Assembly: GCF_000803215.1 (NCBI RefSeq)
Contig: NZ_JSXC01000013.1
Coordinates: 1-64,000 of the forward strand
DNA: 64,000 bases
Source: Pectobacterium fontis
GTDB lineage: Bacteria; Pseudomonadota; Gammaproteobacteria; Enterobacterales; Enterobacteriaceae
Reading direction: 5' to 3'
This document shows, piece by piece, positions 50,890-61,953 of this stretch; positions within the stretch are counted from its first letter, which is position 1, and every line of letters starts with the position of its first letter. The notes under the pieces are model-generated. The model did no database searches. It was not told the origin of the DNA and saw nothing but the letters and a program-made list of their open reading frames with translations. The translations under genes were made by a program, and so were the position numbers.

Positions 50890-51869
50890 TGACGGCCTCC
50901 CTGCGGATCGGCGCTGGGTGCAGAGGCCTCAGATGGCAGCGGTGGCCCCATCTCGCCAGGCGACGGTAACACCTGAGGCATCATCTGCATCAGACGCTCA
51001 TTAGCAACCCGATGCACTTCCGCTGGTGGCAATGCCGTGTTCGAGTTGTTTTCCACGCCCCACAGTAATAACAGATAGCGCAGACGCTGTAGCCCCGCCG
51101 TCGGGCGCGCTTGAATAATGGTATAAGCACGTTGTGTATCTGCTTTGACCGATGACACCACGCCAACGGGATAGCCTTCAGGGAAACGCCCGCCGAGACC
51201 CGATGTGACCAGCACGTCACCCACACGGATGTCAGTATTGTTAGGCAGGTGTTCCAGTTGCAGATCGTCGGCACAGCCATTACCCGCCGCAATCACACGG
51301 ATATCATTGCGTAGCACCTGAATCGGCAACGCGTGGGAAACATCACAAATCAACAGCACCCGGCTGGTAAACTGCCCTACCGCCACAACCTGCCCCACCA
51401 CGCCTTTATCGCTGATGACCGGTTGCCCTTCATACACACCGTTCGCCTGACCTTTATCAATCACCACTTGATCGCTGTAAGGGTCGGTTCCCGCAGACAT
51501 CACCTGCGTCACCATCTTCTGCTCATCCTGACGCAACGGCGAGCCAAGCAGTTCACGTAGCCGCGCATTTTCCTGTTTGAGCTGGCCTAGCAGCAAAAGG
51601 TCACTATTTTTCATCAACAGTTCCTGACGCAGCGCGGTATTCTCAATGCCTAGTTGTTGACGCGTTGCCAATGAGGCAGACATATTGTCCAGAACCTGAC
51701 GGGGGCCATTCGCCAGAAAATAGAATGGGCTGACGGTGGTGTCCATGTACGTTCTGATTTTGACGAACGAACCGAGCCGGCTGTCTGCAACGATCACAAT
51801 AATCGCGGTAACGACAGCAAGAAAAAGTCGTAATTGCAGAGAAGGGCCTCTGCTAAAAAGCGGCTTCAT
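50886..51869 (-). CDS. mreC: Rod-shape protein MreC
   Basis: Bitopic elongasome protein that links MreB to periplasmic synthases. 327 residues. Membrane helix about 11-28, coiled coil about 65-112 ([20 protein letters not shown]), then the double beta-barrel domain about 115-270. The C-terminal tail is rich in Pro and Ser. 162 bases separate it from mreB. Confidence 0.97.
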   Translation of the reverse strand: MKPLFSRGPSLQLRLFLAVVTAIIVIVADSRLGSFVKIRTYMDTTVSPFYFLANGPRQVLDNMSASLATRQQLGIENTALRQELLMKNSDLLLLGQLKQENARLRELLGSPLRQDEQKMVTQVMSAGTDPYSDQVVIDKGQANGVYEGQPVISDKGVVGQVVAVGQFTSRVLLICDVSHALPIQVLRNDIRVIAAGNGCADDLQLEHLPNNTDIRVGDVLVTSGLGGRFPEGYPVGVVSSVKADTQRAYTIIQARPTAGLQRLRYLLLLWGVENNSNTALPPAEVHRVANERLMQMMPQVLPSPGEMGPPLPSEASAPSADPQGGRQ

Positions 51870-52031
51870 AAAATTTGCGAATTCCTCGACAGCAACCTCA
51901 AATCGCCTTTAGCAATTTTTAACGTCACAAAACGGCACCCCTTAGGGCAAAGGCAAATAAAAAAGGGGTCACCACGAGAGATGAAAAACGCAGGGCGTTC
52001 ATCCATCCGGTTCCCCCTTTTCCAGACAGGA

Positions 52032-53391
<1,360 letters not shown>

Positions 53392-55329
53392 CTAAACACG
53401 ATGCCGTGGTGAATATTTTTTCAGCTCATCCGTTACAAGGACTGATGCGGCAAAAAAATCACCTTGCCCACCATAAACCCCCTTGCCCAACAGCATTCGC
53501 CACTCCTCTTTGGTGCGCACACTTGCGGCAAACACCCGCGTTTGCGTACCTTTACACGCCTCGGTCAGACTTTGTACAAAAAGCTGATTTTCCGGGCGAC
53601 GTTCAAGACTACGCACCAAACCGGGATGAAGCTTGATGATCTCCACGGGAAGCGACTTGATGTACGTCGTGCTGACCAGCGTCAAACCCGCCTGCGTGAC
53701 CGCCAGGCGGCAGCCTAACGCCAGGATCTCATTGATAACCGAGCGCAGGCGGCCGATATATTGACAAACATCTGCCTCTGCAAGTTCAAATAAAATGCGC
53801 TGCCGCTGCGTTTTCGGACATTGCAGCAAGATTTCCCTCAGCCAGCGCAAAAAAGGCTTTTGCAAAAGTGAGTCCACACTTATCGGTAGAGCCAGTGTTT
53901 CTCCGGGGCAACTCGCTGATAAATCAATAATTCGCGCCACAAGCTGCCGATCATAGCTGGTCGTCAGCCCCAGTTGCTGAACCAGCGGCATATACTCTGC
54001 CGCGAGCAGTTCCTGTTCTCCATCGTAAATCCGGCTCATCATTTCATGATGATGCACCACGCCCTCTTTGGTGACCGCTGGCTTTTGATACAGCCGCGGC
54101 CCACCGCGCGCCAACGTCTGTTCGAGCAACGTTCGCCATTTTACGCTGCCACGGCCCTTATCTGGCACCAGCCGGTCAAACACGCACCAACTGTTACCGC
54201 CCTGCAATACCGCATTGCGCGTCGCGTCTTCCACACTTTCCATCACCTGCTCGGCACTTTGCCCACCACGATAGGCGCAAATACCGATGTGGAACACCTC
54301 TCCCCGGTCAATTAACGGGCAAGCGGGGAGGATATCGATAGCCTTCACCAACTGTGTGGCAATCGCGTTGGCGTCTTTTAGCGTGCTATGGGGGAGTAAT
54401 ACGGTGAAATCGCTGCTGAAGTAACGCGCCAGCAGCGCAGAGGGATAACGCATCACAAACGTCGACAACAGGTTGACTAGCGTAAAACGGTATTCTTGCA
54501 GCGCGTGACTACAGCCATGCGTTTCCTGTAAGGTTTCAAAATCGGGTACGCGAATCATCATGACGATGCCATGCGTCCCGACTTCTTCCCCCTCTTCCAA
54601 CTGTGTAGTCAGTTGATTATCAAAAAACAGGCGATTGCTCAGCCCGGTTTCGGCATCCTGCGCGGCGAAAGCACGGATTAAGGTATCGACCCGCCCGCGT
54701 TCCTCTCGCGCTTCCACTAAATCGGACAACAGTTGATCGAGCGCCCCACTGGTATTAACCGGCCATTCACGCACCGACCCTTGCATCACCGATTCGCGCT
54801 CGCCCTTGAGAATCCGCTGTGCGCGCTCTTCCAGCTCTTCCTGTCCGATAGTCTGACGGCGCAGCCAGCGGATGGAGAAGAACAGCATCAGGAGCATCCC
54901 CCCCGCAGCCAGCAGCACCGATAGCGTCGACATCACGAAACGCGGCAAACCAAACAGCGGATCGGCATATTTTAAAGCGATCGTCATGTTCAAATGATGC
55001 ATCAGCGGAAATTCGACCTCATGGTAGAGGTGCGTGCGTTGCCAGCCAGCCTCTGGCAGTTGTATTGAATAGAGCGCCGTACCGTTATCCTGAATTTCCA
55101 ATGTAACAATGCCTGCCGTCTTCATCATTCCCGGCAGCCAATATTGGATATTTTCGGGCGATTGCACTAATAACGCCTGATCGATACTGGCGGTAACCTC
55201 GCGTAACTGTTGCTCAGTACGCGACTGGCTATAATAACAGAGGCTAAATATGCTACTGAAAAACATAAAAAAAATAGCGATAACCGTCAGCAATACTATC
55301 AGTATCGAGAATCTGGTCGTAAATCCCAT
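53392..55329 (-). CDS. csrD: CsrD, degenerate GGDEF-EAL regulator of CsrB/C decay
   Basis: Targets the sRNAs CsrB and CsrC for RNase E cleavage and so raises CsrA activity. 645 residues. Two membrane helices (about 8-28 and 130-152) flank a periplasmic domain; a HAMP-like/coiled segment leads to the GGDEF-like domain (about 220-375), where FSSDF replaces GGDEF, and the EAL-like domain (about 395-640), where HHEMM replaces EAL. Both active sites are degenerate, as in E. coli CsrD, which neither makes nor degrades cyclic di-GMP. Csr control is important in soft-rot virulence. Confidence 0.95.
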   Translation of the reverse strand: MGFTTRFSILIVLLTVIAIFFMFFSSIFSLCYYSQSRTEQQLREVTASIDQALLVQSPENIQYWLPGMMKTAGIVTLEIQDNGTALYSIQLPEAGWQRTHLYHEVEFPLMHHLNMTIALKYADPLFGLPRFVMSTLSVLLAAGGMLLMLFFSIRWLRRQTIGQEELEERAQRILKGERESVMQGSVREWPVNTSGALDQLLSDLVEAREERGRVDTLIRAFAAQDAETGLSNRLFFDNQLTTQLEEGEEVGTHGIVMMIRVPDFETLQETHGCSHALQEYRFTLVNLLSTFVMRYPSALLARYFSSDFTVLLPHSTLKDANAIATQLVKAIDILPACPLIDRGEVFHIGICAYRGGQSAEQVMESVEDATRNAVLQGGNSWCVFDRLVPDKGRGSVKWRTLLEQTLARGGPRLYQKPAVTKEGVVHHHEMMSRIYDGEQELLAAEYMPLVQQLGLTTSYDRQLVARIIDLSASCPGETLALPISVDSLLQKPFLRWLREILLQCPKTQRQRILFELAEADVCQYIGRLRSVINEILALGCRLAVTQAGLTLVSTTYIKSLPVEIIKLHPGLVRSLERRPENQLFVQSLTEACKGTQTRVFAASVRTKEEWRMLLGKGVYGGQGDFFAASVLVTDELKKYSPRHRV

Positions 55330-55405
55330 CCCTGCGTCCTATTCCAAATAATTGTTATTACCGCACGTTTGTTGTTTCTTATCAGTTCGCATAGGCCAGC
55401 GATAC

Positions 55406-55475
55406 AGTACCTTTGTTAACAACAGTACCTTATTAACCAAGTACCTTATTAACCAATAGTACCTGTAATAACTAT
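55406..55475. repeat. Four short direct repeats between csrD and acuI
   Basis: AGTACCT begins at 55406, 55424, 55440 and 55458, steps of 18, 16 and 18 bases. The longer unit is AGTACCTTATTAACCA. The array lies in the divergent spacer, 48 bases before acuI. Confidence 0.65.
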
Positions 55476-55522
55476 AGTCGTTAATGACTTCCCCATTTTA
55501 ATCCTGCCACAGGAGATAGCCC

Positions 55523-56500
55523 ATGCAGGCTTTAATTCTTGAACAGTCAGACGGACTGACCCACGCTCAGATTCGCGAGATTGATGCAGAGCAACTTCCC
55601 ACCGGGGATGTCACTGTTGATATCAACTGGTCCGGCATTAATTATAAAGATGCGCTTGCCATTACCGGCAAAGGCAAGATTATTCGTCATTTCCCAATGG
55701 TTCCTGGGATCGACTTCGCAGGCATCGTAAGCCACAGCGATAGCGATCGGTTTACCGTCGGCCAGTCCGTCATTCTGACCGGTTGGGGCGTAGGTGAAAG
55801 CCACTGGGGCGGCCTGGCACAACAGGCTCGCGTGAAGAGTGAGTGGCTGGTGCCATTGCCCGCTACGCTGAATGCACGTAACGCCATGATCCTGGGTACA
55901 GCAGGCTTTACCGCGATGCTGTGCGTCATGGCGCTGGAAGACGGCGGCATCACGCCGGAAAGCGGTGACATTGTGGTGACCGGTGCCAGCGGCGGTGTCG
56001 GCAGCACCGCTGTCGCCCTGCTCTCCGCGCTAGGCTATCAGGTGACTGCCGTCAGCGGTCGTGCGGAAAATACCGATTACCTGAAAAAACTCGGGGCGAC
56101 ACAGGTGCTGGCTCGCAGCGAATTCAGCGCCAGCCCTCGTCCACTGGAAAAACAGCGCTGGGCGGGGGCGATTGATACCGTCGGCGATAACGTGCTGGCG
56201 ACGCTGCTGGCACAAATGGATTATAACGCGACCGTTGCCGCGTGCGGCTTGGCTGGCGGTATCGCGCTGCCAACGACCGTGATGCCCTTTATTTTACGCA
56301 ACGTACGCCTGCAAGGTGTGGATTCCGTGATGGCACCGCTGGCTCGTCGCCAGCAAGCATGGGAGCGTCTGGCTGCCATCCTGCCTGAATCGTTCTACCA
56401 GCAGGTCACGCAGGAAATCGGGCTGGAAGACGTCCCCGCCGCCGCCGCCGCGCTGCTGGAAAACAACGTCACTGGCCGTACGCTGGTGAAAATCCGCTAA
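55523..56500 (+). CDS. acuI: Acryloyl-CoA reductase-like oxidoreductase (YhdH/AcuI)
   Basis: Medium-chain dehydrogenase/reductase; the E. coli orthologue YhdH/AcuI reduces acryloyl-CoA with NADPH and removes this toxic electrophile. 325 residues. N-terminal GroES-like domain with SGINYKDALAITGKG; NADPH-binding loop VVTGASGGVGSTAVALLSALG near residue 160. AGGAG precedes the start. It diverges from csrD, as in E. coli, and is alone in its unit. Confidence 0.94.
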   Translation: MQALILEQSDGLTHAQIREIDAEQLPTGDVTVDINWSGINYKDALAITGKGKIIRHFPMVPGIDFAGIVSHSDSDRFTVGQSVILTGWGVGESHWGGLAQQARVKSEWLVPLPATLNARNAMILGTAGFTAMLCVMALEDGGITPESGDIVVTGASGGVGSTAVALLSALGYQVTAVSGRAENTDYLKKLGATQVLARSEFSASPRPLEKQRWAGAIDTVGDNVLATLLAQMDYNATVAACGLAGGIALPTTVMPFILRNVRLQGVDSVMAPLARRQQAWERLAAILPESFYQQVTQEIGLEDVPAAAAALLENNVTGRTLVKIR

Positions 56501-56519
56501 CGTCTTTTATTGACGCATC

Positions 56520-56539
56520 CAGCCACCTTAGGGTGGCTG
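56520..56539 (+). terminator. Hairpin after acuI
   Basis: CAGCCACC-TTAG-GGTGGCTG, an 8-bp perfect stem 19 bases after the acuI stop. No strong T tract follows, so termination may be weak. Confidence 0.5.
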
Positions 56540-56662
56540 TTACACCCGGCAAAAAAGTATTCCACCTCTTTTATCGCGGTTTCTACCGCAACTCATCTAT
56601 AACTAAGTGAACGGTAAGCAGCAAAAACGCCACTTTACGAGCAATGGCTGGTGGGAGTTCAC

Positions 56663-57664
56663 ATGCACAAGCATCGCAAGTTCACGGAAGCCGACGTTAC
56701 CCCAGAATCCCTCTTCTACCAGCGTCGGCGCGTATTAAAAGCGCTGGGGATTTCCGCAGCCGCGCTTTCCCTGCCGTTTTCTGCGCAGGCTGATCTGCTG
56801 GCCTGGTTTAAGGGAGCGGATACACCCAAAGCGCCGCCGGGCAATCCCCTCACGTTTAGCCAACCTGACGAGTGGAAGCTCGACCTGCCGCTCACGCCGG
56901 AAGATAAAGTGACGGGATATAACAACTTCTATGAGTTCGGGTTAGATAAAGCGGATCCGGCAGCGAATGCGGGTGGGTTAAAAACCGCAGGCTGGCGCGT
57001 GAAGATAGATGGTGACGTCGCTAAACCTCTCACGCTGGATATCGACGATTTACTAAAACGCTTTCCGCTGGAAGAGCGAATCTATCGTTTCCGCTGCGTC
57101 GAAGCGTGGTCAATGGTGATTCCGTGGGTGGGCTTTGAGTTGGCCAAACTGATTAAGTTCGCCGAACCCACCAGCAACGCGCGCTATGTTGCGTTTCAGA
57201 CGCTTTACGATCCAGAACAAATGCCGGGACAGAAAGATCGCTTCATGGGCGGCGGGCTGGACTACCCGTATGTAGAGGGGTTGCGGCTGGATGAAGCCAT
57301 GAACCCTTTGGCGCTGTTATCGGTCGGGGTTTATGGCAAAACGCTGCCGCCACAAAACGGTGCCCCTATCCGCTTAGTCACGCCGTGGAAATACGGCTTC
57401 AAGAACATCAAATCTATCGTACACATCCGGTTAACCCGAGAAAAACCGCCCTGCACCTGGAATCTGGCGGCACCGGATGAATATGGCTTCTATGCCAACG
57501 TCAACCCCCATGTGGATCATCCGCGCTGGTCACAGGCGACAGAACGCGTCATCGGTTCAGGCGGCTTGCTTAACGTTGAGCGTCAACCCACGCTGCTATT
57601 CAACGGCTACGCAGAGCAGGTCGCCTCGCTGTATCGCGGCCTGAATTTGCGTGACAATTTCTAG
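56663..57664 (+). CDS. msrP: Methionine sulfoxide reductase catalytic subunit MsrP
   Basis: Periplasmic molybdoenzyme (YedY) that repairs oxidised methionines in envelope proteins. 333 residues from the ATG at 56663, behind GGGAG; an ATG 12 bases earlier is less likely. A Tat signal with twin arginines ([11 protein letters not shown]) precedes a hydrophobic stretch ending SAQA. The molybdenum-ligand cysteine is in [14 protein letters not shown] near 145. It pairs with msrQ 37 bases downstream. Confidence 0.96.
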   Translation: MHKHRKFTEADVTPESLFYQRRRVLKALGISAAALSLPFSAQADLLAWFKGADTPKAPPGNPLTFSQPDEWKLDLPLTPEDKVTGYNNFYEFGLDKADPAANAGGLKTAGWRVKIDGDVAKPLTLDIDDLLKRFPLEERIYRFRCVEAWSMVIPWVGFELAKLIKFAEPTSNARYVAFQTLYDPEQMPGQKDRFMGGGLDYPYVEGLRLDEAMNPLALLSVGVYGKTLPPQNGAPIRLVTPWKYGFKNIKSIVHIRLTREKPPCTWNLAAPDEYGFYANVNPHVDHPRWSQATERVIGSGGLLNVERQPTLLFNGYAEQVASLYRGLNLRDNF

Positions 57665-57701
57665 TCTTAGCTAGCCTATCAGGATAGGAATCCACATCCG
57701 T

Positions 57702-58301
57702 ATGAGACTGACGTTACAACACGTTATCCGGTTGAAAGTGTTACTCCATCTGGCGAGTTTTCTGCCGCTACTATGGCTGATATTGTCAATCGACCAAGGG
57801 TGGTTCAGCGCCGATCCCGCCAAAGATATTCAGCATTTTACCGGCAGAATGGCGCTGAAATTACTGCTGGCGACGTTGTTAGTCACGCCACTGGCGCGCT
57901 ACGGTAAACAGCCGCTGCTGATTCGCTGCCGTCGACTCCTCGGGCTATGGTGTTTTTTCTGGGCAACGTTACACCTGGTGAGCTATGCGCTACTGGAGTT
58001 GGGTCTAACCCATGTGGCACTGCTGGGTAACGAACTGATATCCCGACCATATCTAACGTTAGGAATCATAAGCTGGCTGATTTTGCTGGCACTGGCGGTA
58101 ACCTCGCCACAAGTAATGGTGCGCAGGTTAGGATCGCACTGGCAAAAATTGCATAATTTTGTCTATGTCGTCGCCATCCTTGCGCCTATCCACTATCTTT
58201 GGTCAGTCAAAACGCTCTCCCCACAACCCATTTTGTATGCGCTGGCGGCGTTGATATTGCTGCTGTTCCGTTATAAAAAATGTCGTCAATGGTGGCGCTA
58301 A
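57702..58301 (+). CDS. msrQ: Heme-binding membrane subunit MsrQ
   Basis: b-type cytochrome that passes electrons from the quinone pool or flavin reductase to MsrP. 199 residues with about six hydrophobic helices (ferric-reductase-like domain) and conserved histidines in [28 protein letters not shown] and [14 protein letters not shown]. Second gene of the msrPQ operon. Confidence 0.95.
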   Translation: MRLTLQHVIRLKVLLHLASFLPLLWLILSIDQGWFSADPAKDIQHFTGRMALKLLLATLLVTPLARYGKQPLLIRCRRLLGLWCFFWATLHLVSYALLELGLTHVALLGNELISRPYLTLGIISWLILLALAVTSPQVMVRRLGSHWQKLHNFVYVVAILAPIHYLWSVKTLSPQPILYALAALILLLFRYKKCRQWWR

Positions 58302-58555
58302 ACACCGCACCAACACAGGAAGAGGCGGTGCTGAGTGACAGCCAAATTCACGCCTTATCACAACCTGGTGCAGGAATATCTCCGCAGATAAGACCAGTAT
58401 TTAGCTGCGAATTGCCATGATATGGTTATAATGCACGACTTTAGTTTCTCGGGCTGGACAATTTGCATCACGAAAGGTGACAAACGAATAGCTTCGCGCT
58501 ATTTTGTGCGACACGGTTTTGGCAATCTTGGTCAATCGCGGGAGATAGCAGCACA
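58302..58555 (+). promoter_or_regulatory. aroQ-accBC upstream region with a -10 box
   Basis: 254 bases without a gene. TATAAT at 58427-58432 is a perfect -10, although no good -35 lies 16-18 bases before it. It would give a leader of about 120 nt before aroQ. In E. coli accBC is autoregulated by BCCP; no such site can be placed here. Confidence 0.45.
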
Positions 58556-59008
58556 ATGGCAGAAAAGTTCCACATTTTGCTCTTGAACGGTCCAAACCTG
58601 AATCTGCTAGGAACCCGAGAGCCAGACAAATACGGTAAAACGACGTTAGCAGACATTGTCAGCGAACTGGAAACACAGGCGCAGACATTGAACGTGAAGT
58701 TTTCCCATCTGCAATCCAACGCGGAACATGTTCTGATCGATACCATCCATCAGGCCAGAGGAAATACAGACTTCATTCTGATCAACCCGGCTGCATTGAC
58801 TCACACCAGCGTGGCGCTGCGTGATGCTCTGCTGGCGGTCGCGATTCCGTTTATCGAAATTCATCTGTCCAACGTGCATGCACGCGAGCCTTTTCGTCAT
58901 CACTCTTACCTTTCCGATGTTGCGGTAGGCGTGATATGCGGCTTGGGGGCAGAGGGTTATCAGTATGCTTTACAGACAGCGGTAAAACGCCTGTCAACTT
59001 CCAATTAA
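58556..59008 (+). CDS. aroQ: Type II 3-dehydroquinate dehydratase
   Basis: Shikimate-pathway enzyme of the dodecameric type II class. 150 residues. The active-site region [20 protein letters not shown] carries the Tyr in its flexible lid, and [18 protein letters not shown] and [20 protein letters not shown] hold the substrate-binding residues, including the catalytic His. E. coli uses the unrelated type I enzyme AroD; aroQ directly before accBC is known from relatives such as Yersinia and Serratia. It is 24 bases before accB, probably one operon. Confidence 0.97.
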   Translation: MAEKFHILLLNGPNLNLLGTREPDKYGKTTLADIVSELETQAQTLNVKFSHLQSNAEHVLIDTIHQARGNTDFILINPAALTHTSVALRDALLAVAIPFIEIHLSNVHAREPFRHHSYLSDVAVGVICGLGAEGYQYALQTAVKRLSTSN

Positions 59009-59032
59009 ACAAAAGAGTACGGAACCACATCC

Positions 59033-59500
59033 ATGGATATTCGTAAAATCAAAAAACTGATCGAACTGGTTGAAGAGTCCGGCATCGCCGAACTGGAAAT
59101 TTCTGAAGGTGAAGAATCAGTACGTATCAGTCGTGCCCCAGCAGCGGTTAACTACCCGATGATGCAACAAGCCTATGCGACACCGATGATGCAGCCACAG
59201 CCTGCTCTGGCCGCCGCCGTTGCACCAGCGCCAGTGGAAGCTGCCGCCGCGCCGGCTGCCATCAGTGGACACATCGTTCGTTCTCCAATGGTTGGAACCT
59301 TCTATCGCACCCCAAGCCCGGATGCGAAAGCGTTCGTGGAAGTGGGTCAGCACGTCAACGTTGGCGATACCCTGTGCATCGTCGAAGCCATGAAAATGAT
59401 GAACCAGATTGAAGCCGACAAAGCGGGCGTGGTGAAAGCCATTCTGCTCGAAAGCGGCCAGCCGGTCGAATTTGACGAGCCACTGATTGTCATCGAATAA
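59033..59500 (+). CDS. accB: Biotin carboxyl carrier protein of acetyl-CoA carboxylase
   Basis: Carries biotin between the carboxylase and transferase halves. 155 residues: N-terminal domain 1-40, an Ala/Pro-rich mobile linker about 42-78 and the biotinyl domain 80-155. The biotinylated Lys is in [11 protein letters not shown] near 121, and the thumb region [10 protein letters not shown] is present. accC follows after 11 bases. Confidence 0.98.
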   Translation: MDIRKIKKLIELVEESGIAELEISEGEESVRISRAPAAVNYPMMQQAYATPMMQPQPALAAAVAPAPVEAAAAPAAISGHIVRSPMVGTFYRTPSPDAKAFVEVGQHVNVGDTLCIVEAMKMMNQIEADKAGVVKAILLESGQPVEFDEPLIVIE

Positions 59501-59511
59501 CGAGGCTTATC

Positions 59512-60855
59512 ATGCTAGATAAAATCGTTATCGCTAACCGCGGAGAGATTGCGCTGCGTATTTTGCGTGCCTGTAAAGAACTGGGCATCAAAACTGTCGC
59601 CGTTCACTCCAGTGCGGATCGCGATTTGAAACACGTATTGCTGGCGGATGAAACCGTGTGTATCGGCCCGGCACCGTCAACAAAAAGCTATCTGAACATC
59701 CCAGCGATTATTTCTGCTGCGGAAATTACCGGATCCGTCGCGATTCACCCTGGCTACGGTTTCCTGTCCGAAAACGCAGATTTTGCCGAGCAGGTTGAAC
59801 GCTCTGGCTTTATCTTCATCGGCCCACGCGCAGAAACTATTCGCCTGATGGGTGACAAAGTGTCTGCCATCACCGCGATGAAAAAAGCAGGTGTTCCAAC
59901 CGTACCTGGCTCTGATGGCCCGTTAGACGGTGACATGGACGCTAACCGTGCTCATGCAAAACGCATCGGCTATCCGGTCATCATCAAAGCCTCTGGCGGC
60001 GGCGGTGGGCGTGGTATGCGCGTAGTGCGCAGCGACAAAGAGCTGGAACAATCCATCAACATGACCCGTGCGGAAGCCAAAGCGGCTTTCAACAACGACA
60101 TGGTCTACATGGAAAAATATCTGGAAAACCCACGTCATGTGGAAATTCAGATTCTGGCTGACGGTCAGGGCCATGCCGTCTATCTGGCAGAGCGTGACTG
60201 TTCCATGCAGCGTCGCCACCAGAAAGTGGTGGAAGAAGCGCCAGCACCGGGCATTACAGATGAACTGCGTCGTAATATCGGCGAGCGCTGCGCCAAAGCC
60301 TGTATCGATATCAACTATCGCGGTGCGGGTACGTTCGAGTTCCTGTACGAAAACGGCGAGTTCTACTTCATTGAAATGAACACCCGTATTCAGGTAGAGC
60401 ATCCGGTCACCGAGATGATCACCGGCGTGGATCTGATCAAAGAGCAACTGCGTATTGCTGCTGGTCTGCCGCTGTCCATCAAGCAGAAAGACGTTAAGGT
60501 ACGCGGCCATGCGGTGGAATGCCGTATCAACGCGGAAGATCCGAACACGTTCCTGCCAAGCCCGGGTAAAATCACGCGTTTCCACGCGCCGGGCGGCTTT
60601 GGTGTGCGTTGGGAATCGCATATTTACGCCGGTTACACCGTACCGCCGTATTATGATTCCATGATCGGCAAGCTGATCACCTACGGCGAAACCCGCGAAA
60701 TCGCAATTTCCCGTATGAAGAACGCGCTGGCTGAACTGATTATCGATGGTATCAAAACCAACATCGAACTTCAGATGAAGATCATGAGCGATGAAAACTT
60801 CCAGAGAGGTGGCACAAATATCCACTATCTGGAGAAGAAACTCGGCTTGCAGTAA
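59512..60855 (+). CDS. accC: Biotin carboxylase of acetyl-CoA carboxylase
   Basis: ATP-grasp enzyme that carboxylates biotin on AccB. 447 residues. The glycine-rich ATP loop [16 protein letters not shown] is near 158-173; [20 protein letters not shown] near 276-296 holds the metal and catalytic residues. End of the aroQ-accBC operon; a terminator follows. Confidence 0.99.
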   Translation: MLDKIVIANRGEIALRILRACKELGIKTVAVHSSADRDLKHVLLADETVCIGPAPSTKSYLNIPAIISAAEITGSVAIHPGYGFLSENADFAEQVERSGFIFIGPRAETIRLMGDKVSAITAMKKAGVPTVPGSDGPLDGDMDANRAHAKRIGYPVIIKASGGGGGRGMRVVRSDKELEQSINMTRAEAKAAFNNDMVYMEKYLENPRHVEIQILADGQGHAVYLAERDCSMQRRHQKVVEEAPAPGITDELRRNIGERCAKACIDINYRGAGTFEFLYENGEFYFIEMNTRIQVEHPVTEMITGVDLIKEQLRIAAGLPLSIKQKDVKVRGHAVECRINAEDPNTFLPSPGKITRFHAPGGFGVRWESHIYAGYTVPPYYDSMIGKLITYGETREIAISRMKNALAELIIDGIKTNIELQMKIMSDENFQRGGTNIHYLEKKLGLQ

Positions 60856-60874
60856 GTTCCACGCAATCGAGTCC

Positions 60875-60910
60875 AAAGGCCAGCAAACGCTGGCCTTTTA
60901 TTATTTATGT
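60875..60910 (+). terminator. accBC terminator
   Basis: AAAGGCCAGC-AAAC-GCTGGCCTTT, then TTATTATTTAT, 19 bases after the accC stop. The A-rich left flank could also serve the convergent minus-strand gene. Confidence 0.9.
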
Positions 60911-60934
60911 CTTATACCTTAAAAGACCGCACCA

Positions 60935-61363
60935 TTATTTCCGGGTAGCCAGAATAATGCTGGACGCTTTAACCAACGCGACCAATTCGCTTCCCACGCT
61001 GATGCTCATCTCTTCCAGACTTTCATTGGTAATAGAGGATGTCAGCGTTAATCCCTCCAGCGTCACCAATTGTACCGTTGAATTTACGGCACCTTTCACC
61101 ACCGCACTCACCTTGCCGTGGAATTGATTACGGGCAGAGAAATGCAAACCACATTCAGCCGATGCCAGAATGACCCAAGGTGCCTTCACCAGCGCGATGG
61201 CCGGTTTGCCAACGGCTAATTCCATCGCTTGGCAACTGGCTCGTGTAATGACAGTCGTTAACTTATCCCCGCTTTCCAAGGTCAATACGACTTCATTGTT
61301 TACCGCCCCCTCAACAATAGAAGACACAACACCCGAAAGCTGATTTCTGGCTGAAACTGACAT
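60935..61363 (-). CDS. Molybdate-binding protein with two Mop/TOBE domains
   Basis: Molbindin-type protein, 142 residues made of two tandem copies of the about 68-residue Mop domain: SARNQLSGVVSSIVEGAVNN at 3-22 and SARNQFHGKVSAVVKGAVNS at 76-95. Such proteins bind molybdate or tungstate oxyanions as oligomers and buffer cellular molybdenum. AAAGGAG lies 7 bases before the ATG. It is monocistronic; no mod transport genes are nearby, although the molybdoenzyme gene msrP lies 3.3 kb away. ModG or Mop names would fit; I leave the symbol empty. Confidence 0.9.
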   Translation of the reverse strand: MSVSARNQLSGVVSSIVEGAVNNEVVLTLESGDKLTTVITRASCQAMELAVGKPAIALVKAPWVILASAECGLHFSARNQFHGKVSAVVKGAVNSTVQLVTLEGLTLTSSITNESLEEMSISVGSELVALVKASSIILATRK

Positions 61364-61710
61364 AACGACTCCTTTGATTTATCTTTAACTATTCTGCTCT
61401 AAAATATCAGAGGGTAAATAATAGCCCGATAGTAGGCTTTCTCTTGAGAAAATTATGCGATATGACTTCCATCATTAGCCAATTACCTCAATATAAATAA
61501 ACCCAAATACTCACTTGGTATTATTTCGTGGCAAAATAGACGCTATTTCCACCCTGATCTATTGCTTACCAGACAATTCCCCCACGACTGGCTTTTGCGC
61601 TTCTGACGTAATTCTTACTAGTCAATTGGCCCACATGCCGTAAAATTCCCGCTTTCGTCAGCACGACGTTGATAACGATACCAATGCTCCCATTTACGGT
61701 GGAGAAGAAC
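61364..61710. other. Spacer between the molbindin gene and yhdT
   Basis: 347 bases, AT-rich, separating divergent genes. It must hold both promoters. I looked for a ModE-type operator and did not find a convincing one, and saw no RNA gene or repeat. Confidence 0.55.
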
Positions 61711-61953
61711 ATGGATACACGCTTTCCTCAGGCGCACAAAGAGGCTCGCTGGGCGTTCGGCCTGACGCTGGTTTATTTAGTGGCCTGGGTGCTTGCCGCC
61801 TATTTGCCTGACAACACGCAAGGGATCACCGGCCTGCCGCACTGGTTTGAGATGGCCTGTTTGCTGCTGCCGCTCGTGTTTACGCTGTTGTGCTGGCTGA
61901 TGGTGCGCGTTATTTTCCGCGATATCTCACTGGAGAGTGACGATGCAAATTGA
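61711..61953 (+). CDS. yhdT: Small membrane protein YhdT
   Basis: DUF997-family membrane protein of unknown function, 80 residues from the ATG at 61711 (MDTRFPQAHKEARWAFGLTL), behind GGAGAAG; the frame opens 14 codons upstream. Two membrane helices (about 16-36 and 47-70) and an acidic tail. It overlaps panF by 11 bases; panF-type SSS transporters often have such a small partner. Confidence 0.94.
   Translation: MDTRFPQAHKEARWAFGLTLVYLVAWVLAAYLPDNTQGITGLPHWFEMACLLLPLVFTLLCWLMVRVIFRDISLESDDAN

Noticed and set aside
51900-52010. ACCCCTT / AAGGGGT repeat between mreC and mreB as an mreB terminator
   Set aside because: The loop is long and A-rich and no T tract follows on the minus strand; mreB and mreC are normally co-transcribed.
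53392-55329. csrD as an active diguanylate cyclase or phosphodiesterase
   Set aside because: The GGDEF position reads FSSDF and the EAL position HHEMM, so both catalytic motifs are missing, as in CsrD.
55406-55475. Repeat array considered as a CRISPR remnant
   Set aside because: Units are only about 16 bases with no spacers of constant size and no cas genes in the window.
59923-60876. 317-residue minus-strand frame opposite accC
   Set aside because: Complement of a highly conserved gene; the open frame follows from accC codon bias and encodes His/Val-rich sequence without motifs.
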